Positions 1 to 7,734 of a stretch of DNA of 44,067 nucleotides are shown one piece after another (within the stretch, counting starts at the first letter, position 1; each line of letters starts with the position of its first letter). Below the pieces are notes generated by a model. The model was not told where the DNA came from, ran no database searches, and was given only the letters and a program-made list of their open reading frames with translations. The stretch comes from a virus. Made by a program: the position numbers and the translations under genes. The stretch spans positions 1 through 44,067 of the IMG/VR virus record IMGVR_UViG_3300025030_002857; one strand, given 5' to 3'.

Positions 1-2585
1 AGATAATAATTACCATTGATAGTAATGGTATTTGAATAGAGCGGATTATTGGGATTCAATTCATCACCTCTAGTATCCAGAGAAATGCCTCTGAAACGGA
101 TAGTATGTCCGATTTCATCCATAGGATAGGTATAGAAATAGGGGTCCATGACCAGGAGGGTTACAATACTATCGGCAGCATGACTAGCTGAGCTTGTAGC
201 ATCGATCCCACGGGAACACCGCCCCAGGATTTCGGTCGTATTAGCATAATCCTTAACCTGAATGATCTCATCCTCGATTCGGACCTTATAGGGCCGTGTT
301 GCGGAAGCGAAATTATCAGTCGGGGTTTCGATCAGGTAATACATATTGAGATCCAAATCAGAAGTCCCTATAGCAGTTTCGAGCAATCCGGTCGAAGTAG
401 GATTAAAGGCCCTGCCGATATAAGTCCAGATGCCTGAACCATCGAGTTCTTTATAAATATCCATCCCCGCCCATCTGCCACTATTCTGGGGCAATGAGAA
501 GGTAAGCTCGATTACTGAGGCAATCATGCTCTCGAAGGCCCGGAACCGATCCGGGAGGGCATAGCTCTGTCCTGGTGGGGCACTACTGCCGGAGCTTAGA
601 TTAACCGGGGTCACACCAGGGATCTCATAGACAGCCGGCGAATACTCGACTGCTTCTATAGTCGTGGTATCGTCATCATGAATCTTGATGGCGGTAATGC
701 GGAACTCTCTCTTATTCCATTTAGGGGCATCATGGGTTACAGTGATAACATCTCCGGCATCCAATAGCATCCCTTCGGTACCGGTCTTAAAGGCACAGCC
801 TATACGCAGATAATATTTTAGGCGTAAATAATAATGGGCCATACGCCATGCCTGATAATAATCACGGATGCCAAGTAGGGCCAATTCTTCCTGCCGATAG
901 GCATGACGCTCGATAATCCAATCGAAATGGGCCTCGGCATAATTACGCCGATAACTGTTTCCAGCATCGATAAACTCGACCCGCATATGAGAGGGCAATT
1001 CACTGACAGGGGTAATGTGGTTCCAGGTCAGAGAACCGGCAACGATATTGCCCAGATTAAAATTATAGACCGCTGCCTCTGGTTTATCGATCTTTAGAAA
1101 TATCTTTCCATTGGAATAGGTTAGAAAGCCACCAAAGGCACTCAACATCTTTTCCAGATGATCGAGATGCTTCTCGACTTCAGTAATGGCATAATCCAGC
1201 CGGAATCTGACCTGATCGCCTCCCCCACCACTATTCAAGGTGAATCCGTTAATCTTTAACTCTACCGCAGGGGCCACCTGGTTGGAAAAGAGCATATAAC
1301 GGCGGAAGCCTATAGCCAGTTGGACATTGTTGCCATGCCAGATAATGGATTGTTTACTCGCATCGGTCTTTTGTATCCAGGCACCACCGGCATTCTGTTT
1401 ATAATAAAAAGTCATCTCATCTCCCTGCCGTACAATACGCAAGAATCCCGTAGTGCCACTTACTAACCCAGCAGGAGAAGACATATGATCCTCCCAATCG
1501 CCTATCTCGGCCCCCCGGCGATTGAGATAAACGGCAATCATATTGGACCACCTAAAGCCTTCCGACCGGGAGATATATAAGAGATTATTTTGTCCATCCA
1601 TAACTCCTAAATAAAGATCATCCTGACAGCCCCTGGGGACAATTGGCCATGATACGATCTGATATTCCATCTGGATATCAAAATCGCCGGTCAGGATATA
1701 ATTCGATAATACCCGCCCATGAGCTGCAAGACCCCCAGCCGTTATTACCTGAATCTTTAAGCCTGCATCGATAGATACTGTGGAATTGGTCTCTAAGACA
1801 TCGTAATTATCGAGATCACCGGCTGCCAGAAACGAGGTACTGGGATTGGCAAAGACCTCGATAACCTCATCGCAATAATCGGCTACCTCATCAAAAGAGG
1901 CATTATCGAGTAAAGCTGAAGGGATTCCCATGCCCCAATCGTTATTTAATAGATATTCTTTGATCACATGCGCTGGATTATTGGAATAGCTTCCTAAATG
2001 GGATAATACCAAGCCCTCGAATTCCACTTCTGTATCGGGCAGGGCATTCAGATCGAGTCCTAGATGAAATTCGTTCCTGGACCAGTAGGTATAATAATCG
2101 GGTAGACCCTTACCAAAGATATAGGCCGTATTACGCCAATAGGGTGTATCATCTGGGATGGCCTTCACCAATTGGGCATCGGCAGTCTGGAGCGCAGTAC
2201 CTAGATATGATACTGTAGTATTACCTGGCATCTCCCGCGCAGATTTATCATTGAGCCATACCCGGATTACAGAGTTTATTTGTCCTTCCGCAAAGGCCAT
2301 AGCCCAATCGGCATAATAATGGCCCTCAAACCATACCTGTCCGCTCTGCCTGCGTCGGATAGATTCTGTGCGCTCATTACCAATCCAGATATAATTACCG
2401 GAAAGCTTGTTTCTGCCAAAGGCAATCGCCAGAGGCGCATTATGCTGGAAGGTCGGATATTGCAGATCCTGATATTCTCTAGCCGGAAAACGATCTTCGG
2501 ATTTACGTGCCAGACCGAATAGCTTAGAGGCAAAATGGGAGGCAACTAAGATTGCTGCATAAATTATAGGAGTAAACCAGGGCAT
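1..2585 (-). CDS. Phage tail tip / central hub protein (gpJ / GTA megatron-like), C-terminus outside window
   Basis: The minus-strand frame opens with ATG at 2585 and has no stop down to base 1, giving at least 861 residues, so the 3' end lies outside the window. The protein would sit at the distal tail tip and contact the host. A stretch around residues 175-215 (NPAHVIKEYLLNNDWGMGIP, then a DEVADYCDE segment) matches the Asn-Pro-x-x-V...YG(L/M)GI...YCDE pattern typical of lambda gpJ-type tip proteins. The later segment HLDHLEKMLSAFGGFLTYSNG is the usual hub motif before the Fn3-like part. Between them, roughly bases 1230-1840, is a beta-rich insert that looks like a concanavalin-type lectin. 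It is the last visible gene of the tail operon, directly after the Fe-S hub gene. Family assignment is by motif recognition; confidence in a tail-tip role is high. Confidence 0.82.
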   Translation of the reverse strand, partial: MPWFTPIIYAAILVASHFASKLFGLARKSEDRFPAREYQDLQYPTFQHNAPLAIAFGRNKLSGNYIWIGNERTESIRRRQSGQVWFEGHYYADWAMAFAEGQINSVIRVWLNDKSAREMPGNTTVSYLGTALQTADAQLVKAIPDDTPYWRNTAYIFGKGLPDYYTYWSRNEFHLGLDLNALPDTEVEFEGLVLSHLGSYSNNPAHVIKEYLLNNDWGMGIPSALLDNASFDEVADYCDEVIEVFANPSTSFLAAGDLDNYDVLETNSTVSIDAGLKIQVITAGGLAAHGRVLSNYILTGDFDIQMEYQIVSWPIVPRGCQDDLYLGVMDGQNNLLYISRSEGFRWSNMIAVYLNRRGAEIGDWEDHMSSPAGLVSGTTGFLRIVRQGDEMTFYYKQNAGGAWIQKTDASKQSIIWHGNNVQLAIGFRRYMLFSNQVAPAVELKINGFTLNSGGGGDQVRFRLDYAITEVEKHLDHLEKMLSAFGGFLTYSNGKIFLKIDKPEAAVYNFNLGNIVAGSLTWNHITPVSELPSHMRVEFIDAGNSYRRNYAEAHFDWIIERHAYRQEELALLGIRDYYQAWRMAHYYLRLKYYLRIGCAFKTGTEGMLLDAGDVITVTHDAPKWNKREFRITAIKIHDDDTTTIEAVEYSPAVYEIPGVTPVNLSSGSSAPPGQSYALPDRFRAFESMIASVIELTFSLPQNSGRWAGMDIYKELDGSGIWTYIGRAFNPTSTGLLETAIGTSDLDLNMYYLIETPTDNFASATRPYKVRIEDEIIQVKDYANTTEILGRCSRGIDATSSASHAADSIVTLLVMDPYFYTYPMDEIGHTIRFRGISLDTRGDELNPNNPLYSNTITINGNYY

Positions 2586-2587
2586 AA

Positions 2588-3418
2588 TTAAATAAATCCC
2601 CTCAGAGGCACATGAATAAAACCCGCAAAATTAATCTGATTAGCAAACTTGTTTTTGCAGGCAAAAAAAGTCTTTTCACAACCACGAAGCAGTATATATC
2701 CATCCCCATTAGAAACTGGATATGGAAAGGGATAATCTATTAAGACCGAAAAACCGGCAAAATCAATTACCTGGCGTTGCATAAAAATATTCATCCCACT
2801 GGTCATCTCCAGGGTCCCATAATTCCAATGATCATCGGCCTGAGTAAGATTCACTGTATCCGCAAGATGTCTGGAATCGCCTACCGTAGCCGTCCCTACA
2901 AGTGTATTGGATGATGCTGCTTTTGCTACTGTACAACGGCTATCATAGAGTCTGTAATTACATAACTTAGAGAACCTTCTCCGGGGCATAGGATAATTCA
3001 GGGCATCCAACCACGACCGTACTGGCAATTCAACAGCCTGGGGGGTAAATTTTGCCCCATCAATCCGACCATCATAGAGTGTGAGATAATCCGCTGATGC
3101 TAATGGGGCCTGGGTACGAGAAGAAATGGCAATTAGAACCGTCCGTCCAATAAGGTCCTCAGCGGCAAATCTATCTGCCCAAAAACCATCAATATTAGAA
3201 AGGGATAGGGTAAGCTGATCAATAGTATTTTCAGAAGAATATTGTAGCTCTGATATCTCGAACCCCTTACCCTGGTATTCATAATTGCCAAAAGTCAGAC
3301 CCACAGGGTCGGTTGTCAAGCGCACAGTTTGTGAAGATAAGCCTACCACACATAAAGCGATCTTATCAAATTGATCGCTGCTAATATCTGATGTTAAAGG
3401 AGCAGTTAAGCTTTTCAT
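2588..3418 (-). CDS. Tail tip hub protein, DUF2163 / phage BR0599 family (gpL-like, probable Fe-S)
   Basis: This 276-residue protein has the DUF2163/BR0599 layout: an N-terminal beta domain with a YDGRIDGAKF segment, and a C-terminal part with paired cysteines and the ending NKFANQINFAGFIHVP, which mirrors the family's N-x-x-NFGGFP-x-x-P signature. Four cysteines, C153, C162, C247 and C254, are placed like the four ligands described for an iron-sulfur cluster in lambda gpL and in the gene-transfer-agent hub. It follows the DUF2460-like gene and abuts the tip gene by 2 bases, the usual GTA/siphovirus order. The Fe-S cluster is inferred from the cysteine pattern only. Confidence 0.8.
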   Translation of the reverse strand: MKSLTAPLTSDISSDQFDKIALCVVGLSSQTVRLTTDPVGLTFGNYEYQGKGFEISELQYSSENTIDQLTLSLSNIDGFWADRFAAEDLIGRTVLIAISSRTQAPLASADYLTLYDGRIDGAKFTPQAVELPVRSWLDALNYPMPRRRFSKLCNYRLYDSRCTVAKAASSNTLVGTATVGDSRHLADTVNLTQADDHWNYGTLEMTSGMNIFMQRQVIDFAGFSVLIDYPFPYPVSNGDGYILLRGCEKTFFACKNKFANQINFAGFIHVPLRGFI

Positions 3419-3424
3419 GGAAAT

Positions 3425-4051
3425 TCAGGGCGTGGTCATATTAAGTCCGGTGGTTAAAAGAAGATCAATCATCTGCTCTATCTCTAAATTCTCTTCATCC
3501 CAGACTACATCATAGGCAAAGCGTAATTTGCCATCGGTATAAGTATTACCTATGGGATTAGTTAAATTCAGCGTAAAAGGAGATTGGCATCCGGAGACTG
3601 CGGCTATTTTGTTTATCTCACCTGTACTATCATTGGGAGTGCTTATATGGAGGACATGGCCCTCCCGTACCCGGGTCTCTGTCGTCAATCCTACAACTGC
3701 GGTCACAGTTATATTGGTAGCCCCAGCATTGCCAGTAATAATGTCAATATCGGGAATAGGAAAACCATAGATAAACCAGAATGCCTTCTCTTGGCCCCGA
3801 TGACGCTTATAGAATTCCCATATCTCACTCCATTCACCTTCTTGGGGAAAATTCTCTACTGGCAGACGGTTGGTTAATTGCCAGTTAAAACGATACCGTG
3901 GATAGGCCCACTGCCCTACACGTTGTATGCGTGTCCCACCGGCAAACTCGATAATGCTGACCGGGAACTCCATCTCATATTCAATGGTTCCCATCTGCGG
4001 AAAGACAGCCAGCAATTCTTTATTAAAATAACTATAAACCGCATTAACCAT
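3425..4051 (-). CDS. Distal tail protein, DUF2460-like
   Basis: The protein has 208 residues. The N-terminal half carries the sequence GGTRIQRVGQWAYPRYRFNW and then SEIWEFYKRHRGQEKAFWF, which resembles DUF2460/lambda gpM-like distal tail proteins (a pattern of Q/E-R-x-x-x-W-x-x-P-R followed by a FxxRxG segment). The C-terminal half contains a GATNITVTAVVGLTTE module that recurs in the 578-residue protein at 4871-6607. Position directly before the DUF2163 hub supports a role joining tail tube to tip. It overlaps the small zinc-ribbon ORF upstream by 8 bases. The family call is by pattern and neighbourhood. Confidence 0.65.
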   Translation of the reverse strand: MVNAVYSYFNKELLAVFPQMGTIEYEMEFPVSIIEFAGGTRIQRVGQWAYPRYRFNWQLTNRLPVENFPQEGEWSEIWEFYKRHRGQEKAFWFIYGFPIPDIDIITGNAGATNITVTAVVGLTTETRVREGHVLHISTPNDSTGEINKIAAVSGCQSPFTLNLTNPIGNTYTDGKLRFAYDVVWDEENLEIEQMIDLLLTTGLNMTTP

Positions 4052-4286
4052 TTAATATCTCTATAAATTCAATCCTGATTCTCTTATTATCATATAATTT
4101 AAGCTTGCTTATATCATAATGCTCTAGCCATATCTGCCCCAGATGGGCCATTACCCGGCCAGTAAAGATAGGAGATGATTTTCCCCAGACCCACTGGCAT
4201 TGTGGACAAAAGGAATTCTCACAAGGATCTTCTTTACTCAATAAAGTTCTACAGATGGGGCAGAGTCTCTGCCAAAACATTTTCAT
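4044..4286 (-). CDS. Small zinc-ribbon protein in tail operon
   Basis: About 80 residues, with CPIC near the N-terminus and a second CPQC knuckle 15 residues later, separated by another Cys (DPCENSF). This is a typical zinc-ribbon arrangement. The remainder (IWLEHYDISKLKLYDNKRIRIEFIEI-like) has no recognised domain. Its first codons overlap the 3' end of the HNH endonuclease gene by 38 bases, so the endonuclease may have inserted directly in front of or into it. An internal ATG at codon 3 is an alternative start. Function unknown; a tail assembly or metal-binding accessory is possible. Confidence 0.55.
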   Translation of the reverse strand: MKMFWQRLCPICRTLLSKEDPCENSFCPQCQWVWGKSSPIFTGRVMAHLGQIWLEHYDISKLKLYDNKRIRIEFIEILNG

Positions 4287-4839
4287 GCTGTATAGCTATC
4301 CAGCCTTTAACTTTATGTTTTCTTCGTATTGCTTCATTAACAGCATTTCTACTCAATTTCAATCCTCGACTTGCTGCTAATCCACTATCAAATTCCATGA
4401 TAACGTTATTTTTTATTAATATTACTCGTTTACTAAAGAGATTGTTTATTTTCATATGTAATGCACCATGGAACTTTTGAAGCAAGATCTCTAAATTATC
4501 AGGGTCATCGTTTTGATTATTTCTATCTTTATGATGAACGATATAACCTTTTGGAATTTCAGCACCATTTAAATAATAATTCTGATAAACAACATGAGAC
4601 CAAAGTGTTTTTCCCCCATCACGATTCCGTACTCGCCATCTACCATCTTTCATTTGTGTAAATCCATAATTCCATTTTCTATTTTTATAATCAGAAAAAA
4701 CATGTCCTCTAATATATCTAGCTGGATGTCCTTTAATATAACCTCTTCGGTTTTTATGCGTGTTCTTGATGATAGAAGTAAATTGACTGCAACCACATTC
4801 ACATAATTGTGTTGATTTAACTTGTTCTCTTTTTTTCAT
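4249..4839 (-). CDS. HNH homing endonuclease with NUMOD-like C-terminus
   Basis: This 196-residue protein has an N-terminal CECGC knuckle, a central HNH signature (VHHKDRNNQNDDPDNLEIL, the H-H-x-D-x-N-x-x-N-D-x-x-x-N-L form) and a C-terminal helix-turn-helix segment (SGLAASRGLKLSRNAVNEAI) resembling NUMOD1. Such free-standing enzymes cut DNA and spread themselves between phage genes. The gene is visibly more A+T rich than the tail genes on both sides. It lies between two distal-tail paralogues and overlaps the zinc-ribbon ORF. No clear Shine-Dalgarno is seen. I read it as a mobile insertion rather than a tail component. Confidence 0.85.
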   Translation of the reverse strand: MKKREQVKSTQLCECGCSQFTSIIKNTHKNRRGYIKGHPARYIRGHVFSDYKNRKWNYGFTQMKDGRWRVRNRDGGKTLWSHVVYQNYYLNGAEIPKGYIVHHKDRNNQNDDPDNLEILLQKFHGALHMKINNLFSKRVILIKNNVIMEFDSGLAASRGLKLSRNAVNEAIRRKHKVKGWIAIQHENVLAETLPHL

Positions 4840-4870
4840 AATAAATTCATTTCGATGTCATAGTAATTTC

Positions 4871-6607
4871 TTATCGGTTACAAGCTCCCACGGAACGGAA
4901 CCGCATCTCAAAATAATCAACAAACCGGTGCACCTGCCTTACTTTGAGTGGTTGATCAAAGATGACCTTATGGACGATAAAAATATCTGCATCAATGGTA
5001 TAGGAATAGGCTAATGCCCTATCTAAAGTAATAGTCATGCCAACGATGGTTGAGATACCAACCACATCGAATATATTACGCTCTGGCCGAGAGATAGCCA
5101 GCATATTACCCTCTGCCCCATCTTCTATCGTCAGGCCCACAACCGAGGCTAGATTAATATCTATTGCTCCGGCTACCGTGGCGCTCGTAAGCAGCAGATG
5201 TGGCCGGGGAAAAAATTCGGGCGTAAAGAAAGGCAGGAGCGATCCTTTACGATCATTATAGAAGCGCCAGATATCAGCCCCATAAGGACGTGCAGTTGGC
5301 TCTGAGCCATCAGGATAATTGAGGGCATCAGGGGTATTAATAACGGCAAAGGCCCCTTCCAGAAAGAGCTGACCATATTTCTGATAGGATTTGAAACCTA
5401 TAGCGCCTGCCTTGTCCCAGCGATAGCCACCAAAGCTTTTTGTGCGTATCCCTGGTTTTTGTTGCAGATCAAGGGCTAATAGGCTCTCCTGGCTGCCATT
5501 AAAAGGCCAGAATAGAGGGCGTGGGGTAATTTCTGGATCAGGACCACAGGGGGCAAATAAAGGTCGTGGGCCCTGGGGCGGCCCTGCTGCAGGAAGGAAA
5601 GACCATAATGAGGCCTCATAAAGCGCGTAGACATTCTCTGGGGATGCGTCTGTTGTAATATAAAATATTTCTTTGCCATCACCCTGTTTAGTCTGATCGT
5701 ATTGATGATAAAGAAGATAAGCACGTCTTATATTGTCTATGGCACTTCCGTTATCATCGGTGGATGTCTTGGTATAGGTTGCAATCAGGTCCCATCCAGT
5801 CCCATTCCAGCTCCAAAGACTTATTTGGGTATCAGAAGTCTTAGTAACAGCTCTAGGGATACCATCAGGGCCAATGGCTAAATAAATAGGCCCTTCTCCT
5901 GAGCCTATCTGTATTCCCGCAGTAGTATCTATCCCGGTATACCATGAGCCACCACTCTCATAGGAATAAATATATGAAGTCCCATATTGAATTACGTCCC
6001 TCAGTGTAACGGTACCAGTCAGAAAATCCTGGTCTGAGCCGCCACCCGATACATAAGTCTTAAAAATTCCCTGATCAGTGCCCACCTGCCAATTATGGAT
6101 TAATACTACCGCATTGGTCTCAGAGAATAATTTTGTGTTTCCTCTGCCTCCGGTAGCATTAACTTGTAGAGAAATTCCCCAATTCTGCCCCTCATCCTCA
6201 CTGCTTACAACTAATATAGTACCCGCCGGATAAGTCGTATCTTGGAATCCTAACCAAGTATAAGAAGCCCATAATTTTCCATCATCGGTAATAGCAAAAC
6301 CATTACCTTGTCTGGGAAACATTCCTGGATTAAAACCCTCATTAAAAATTGTTATCTTTCTCTCTTCAGTCTCTGAAGTCAGATCAACTAAATAGAAGCA
6401 GAAAGTTATACGTTCTGCGGCATTAGCTACTATCCCATAGAGTTTATTATTCTTTAATTGCCATTCATTGCCCGATGGTGTCCGATAAACACCCGAAATG
6501 CCAGAAGGGTTGGTTAATGTTAAGAAGATATTCCATGATATTCCCTCATCAATTGGGATTAGGGCCATCCTGCCAATAATCATTGAGGGACGCAGTGGCA
6601 CCAGCAT
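4871..6607 (-). CDS. Distal tail / adhesin protein: Asp-box beta-propeller-like N-terminus with Dit-like C-terminal module
   Basis: The 578-residue protein has an Asp-box motif (S136-E-D138-E-G140-Q-N-W143; pattern SxDxGxxW) within a region of repeated Trp/Gly-rich beta strands, as in sialidase-like propellers. From about residue 447 it has DIWRFYNDRKG, then VVGLTIED and a YTIDAD-IFIVHKVIFDQP end. This module lines up with the C-terminal half of the DUF2460-like protein at 3425-4051. It is therefore probably a distal tail protein fused to a receptor- or glycan-binding head. Starts at 6607, 6583 or 6568 are all possible; each overlaps the upstream gene. A hydrolytic sialidase activity is not claimed, because Asp-boxes are structural. 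Confidence 0.6.
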   Translation of the reverse strand: MLVPLRPSMIIGRMALIPIDEGISWNIFLTLTNPSGISGVYRTPSGNEWQLKNNKLYGIVANAAERITFCFYLVDLTSETEERKITIFNEGFNPGMFPRQGNGFAITDDGKLWASYTWLGFQDTTYPAGTILVVSSEDEGQNWGISLQVNATGGRGNTKLFSETNAVVLIHNWQVGTDQGIFKTYVSGGGSDQDFLTGTVTLRDVIQYGTSYIYSYESGGSWYTGIDTTAGIQIGSGEGPIYLAIGPDGIPRAVTKTSDTQISLWSWNGTGWDLIATYTKTSTDDNGSAIDNIRRAYLLYHQYDQTKQGDGKEIFYITTDASPENVYALYEASLWSFLPAAGPPQGPRPLFAPCGPDPEITPRPLFWPFNGSQESLLALDLQQKPGIRTKSFGGYRWDKAGAIGFKSYQKYGQLFLEGAFAVINTPDALNYPDGSEPTARPYGADIWRFYNDRKGSLLPFFTPEFFPRPHLLLTSATVAGAIDINLASVVGLTIEDGAEGNMLAISRPERNIFDVVGISTIVGMTITLDRALAYSYTIDADIFIVHKVIFDQPLKVRQVHRFVDYFEMRFRSVGACNR

Positions 6608-7568
6608 GGACCTTTATATTCTTGCTCAAGAAACTGATAGCTGGTTCTACACTAGCAGCTTTCCTGATCTTAAGGTCTTTGATCTTAAAGGTAAGATTAG
6701 TGCCCGAGGCCGAATATTCTTTACCCCATAAGACCACTTTACTAAAAGTTATATCACTATAAACAGAGCCAAATTGTGTCCAGCTAACTCCATTGGTACT
6801 ATCGAAAAACCTAAATTCGCTACCAGTTTTTTTTATACCATAATATCGTGGTAAGGGACGATAATTTGTCTGAGTCACAGAGCTTCCCGTTCCACCAACA
6901 ATCTTTTGAATCTGTATTCTATCAATTCCAGCCTCAATCCTTCCAAAGTGATAAACATTGGCATCATCTTGATAAGCTGCAATACCAAAGAACCAATTCG
7001 CTGGACCTGTTATCCCTGAAGGGATCAATATCTGAACAAAAAAATCGACTCCTGGAGTAGTATCTAACTGTAATGCCTTTCCCTGTCTACCAGTTCCTGT
7101 ACCCCACCAATCATTAGCCTCAGTGGTTGTATAGGCAAAATTTAATTGGTTACTACTCTCAGTTATAGACCCATTGCCAGATAAGACAGTCCATTTGGCT
7201 GGATCAATCGTATCATCATCAAACAGGTCATATTCCAGAAATATGCCTGTTATATCGCTATAGGCAGCGGCAGAGGCATTACCATAGTACATCCAGATAC
7301 CTGAATTGCCAGTAGGTATCGTATTTATCTTAATCCATATCTTTGTAGCTGCAGTGTTGATAGTTCCTGGCTCTAGCCAATAGGATAATAAAGTCTCAGT
7401 TGCCCCCTGGGTAAAGCGTATATCATCCCCATCGGCTTGCATCTTACCATCGGCTATCAGGCCCGTAGTATCAATACTAACTATGACGCTATAATCCGTT
7501 AATGGCCCACCGGAGGCTAGACTAATCTTAAATGCCTCTCTATAACTCCATCCTGTCAACCACGCCAT
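6549..7568 (-). CDS. DUF2341 / concanavalin-like tail protein (probable glycan-binding)
   Basis: This 339-residue protein starts with a DUF2341-like domain: GWSYREAFKISL, then ADGDDIRFTQ, a TKIWIKINTIP strand and the hallmark IWMYYGNASAA. Residues from about 125 to 300 form a second beta-sandwich (FDDDTIDPAKW, then DANVYHFGRIEAG and FRFFDSTNGVSWTQFG), typical of laminin-G/ConA-like lectins. It lies between the tape measure and the distal tail genes and overlaps the next gene by 59 bases. I infer a tail-associated carbohydrate-binding protein; catalytic activity is not indicated. Confidence 0.65.
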   Translation of the reverse strand: MAWLTGWSYREAFKISLASGGPLTDYSVIVSIDTTGLIADGKMQADGDDIRFTQGATETLLSYWLEPGTINTAATKIWIKINTIPTGNSGIWMYYGNASAAAYSDITGIFLEYDLFDDDTIDPAKWTVLSGNGSITESSNQLNFAYTTTEANDWWGTGTGRQGKALQLDTTPGVDFFVQILIPSGITGPANWFFGIAAYQDDANVYHFGRIEAGIDRIQIQKIVGGTGSSVTQTNYRPLPRYYGIKKTGSEFRFFDSTNGVSWTQFGSVYSDITFSKVVLWGKEYSASGTNLTFKIKDLKIRKAASVEPAISFLSKNIKVHAGATASLNDYWQDGPNPN

Positions 7569-7572
7569 AGAA

Positions 7573-7734
7573 TCATCCCATCCTGATCAATGTTTTCCTG
7601 ATATTTTTGTTGCGTAAAATATCAGATACAATAGTTGTGCTCAAGATATCGGCATTACGCCGTAAATATTCCGCAAAGTTTGCCCCATCCAGGGTATTGA
7701 TATTAAATTGCAGGCTTATAGGTGCGCTTCCCAT
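7573..7734 (-). CDS. Detached C-terminal segment of the tape measure protein (short ORF, 53 aa)
   Basis: An ATG at 7734 opens a 53-residue frame (MGSAPISLQFNINTLDG..., ending IRKTLIRMG) that overlaps the tape measure stop in another frame. Its N-terminal context is what a tape measure normally shows after GPEAVIPL: reading back through a near-duplicated CTGGG/CTGGA at 7736-7748 gives ...PLDRMGSAPISLQF. So this is probably the original C-terminus, displaced by a 5-bp insertion or a sequence error, or a separate translationally coupled peptide. A 99-bp part (7618-7716) is 77/99 identical to bases 22069-22167 in the ligase gene. Confidence 0.6.
   Translation of the reverse strand: MGSAPISLQFNINTLDGANFAEYLRRNADILSTTIVSDILRNKNIRKTLIRMG

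Noticed and set aside
2276-2545. Opposed short frames inside the tip gene
   Set aside because: The tip gene itself is open through this region to the window edge, and these have no independent signals.
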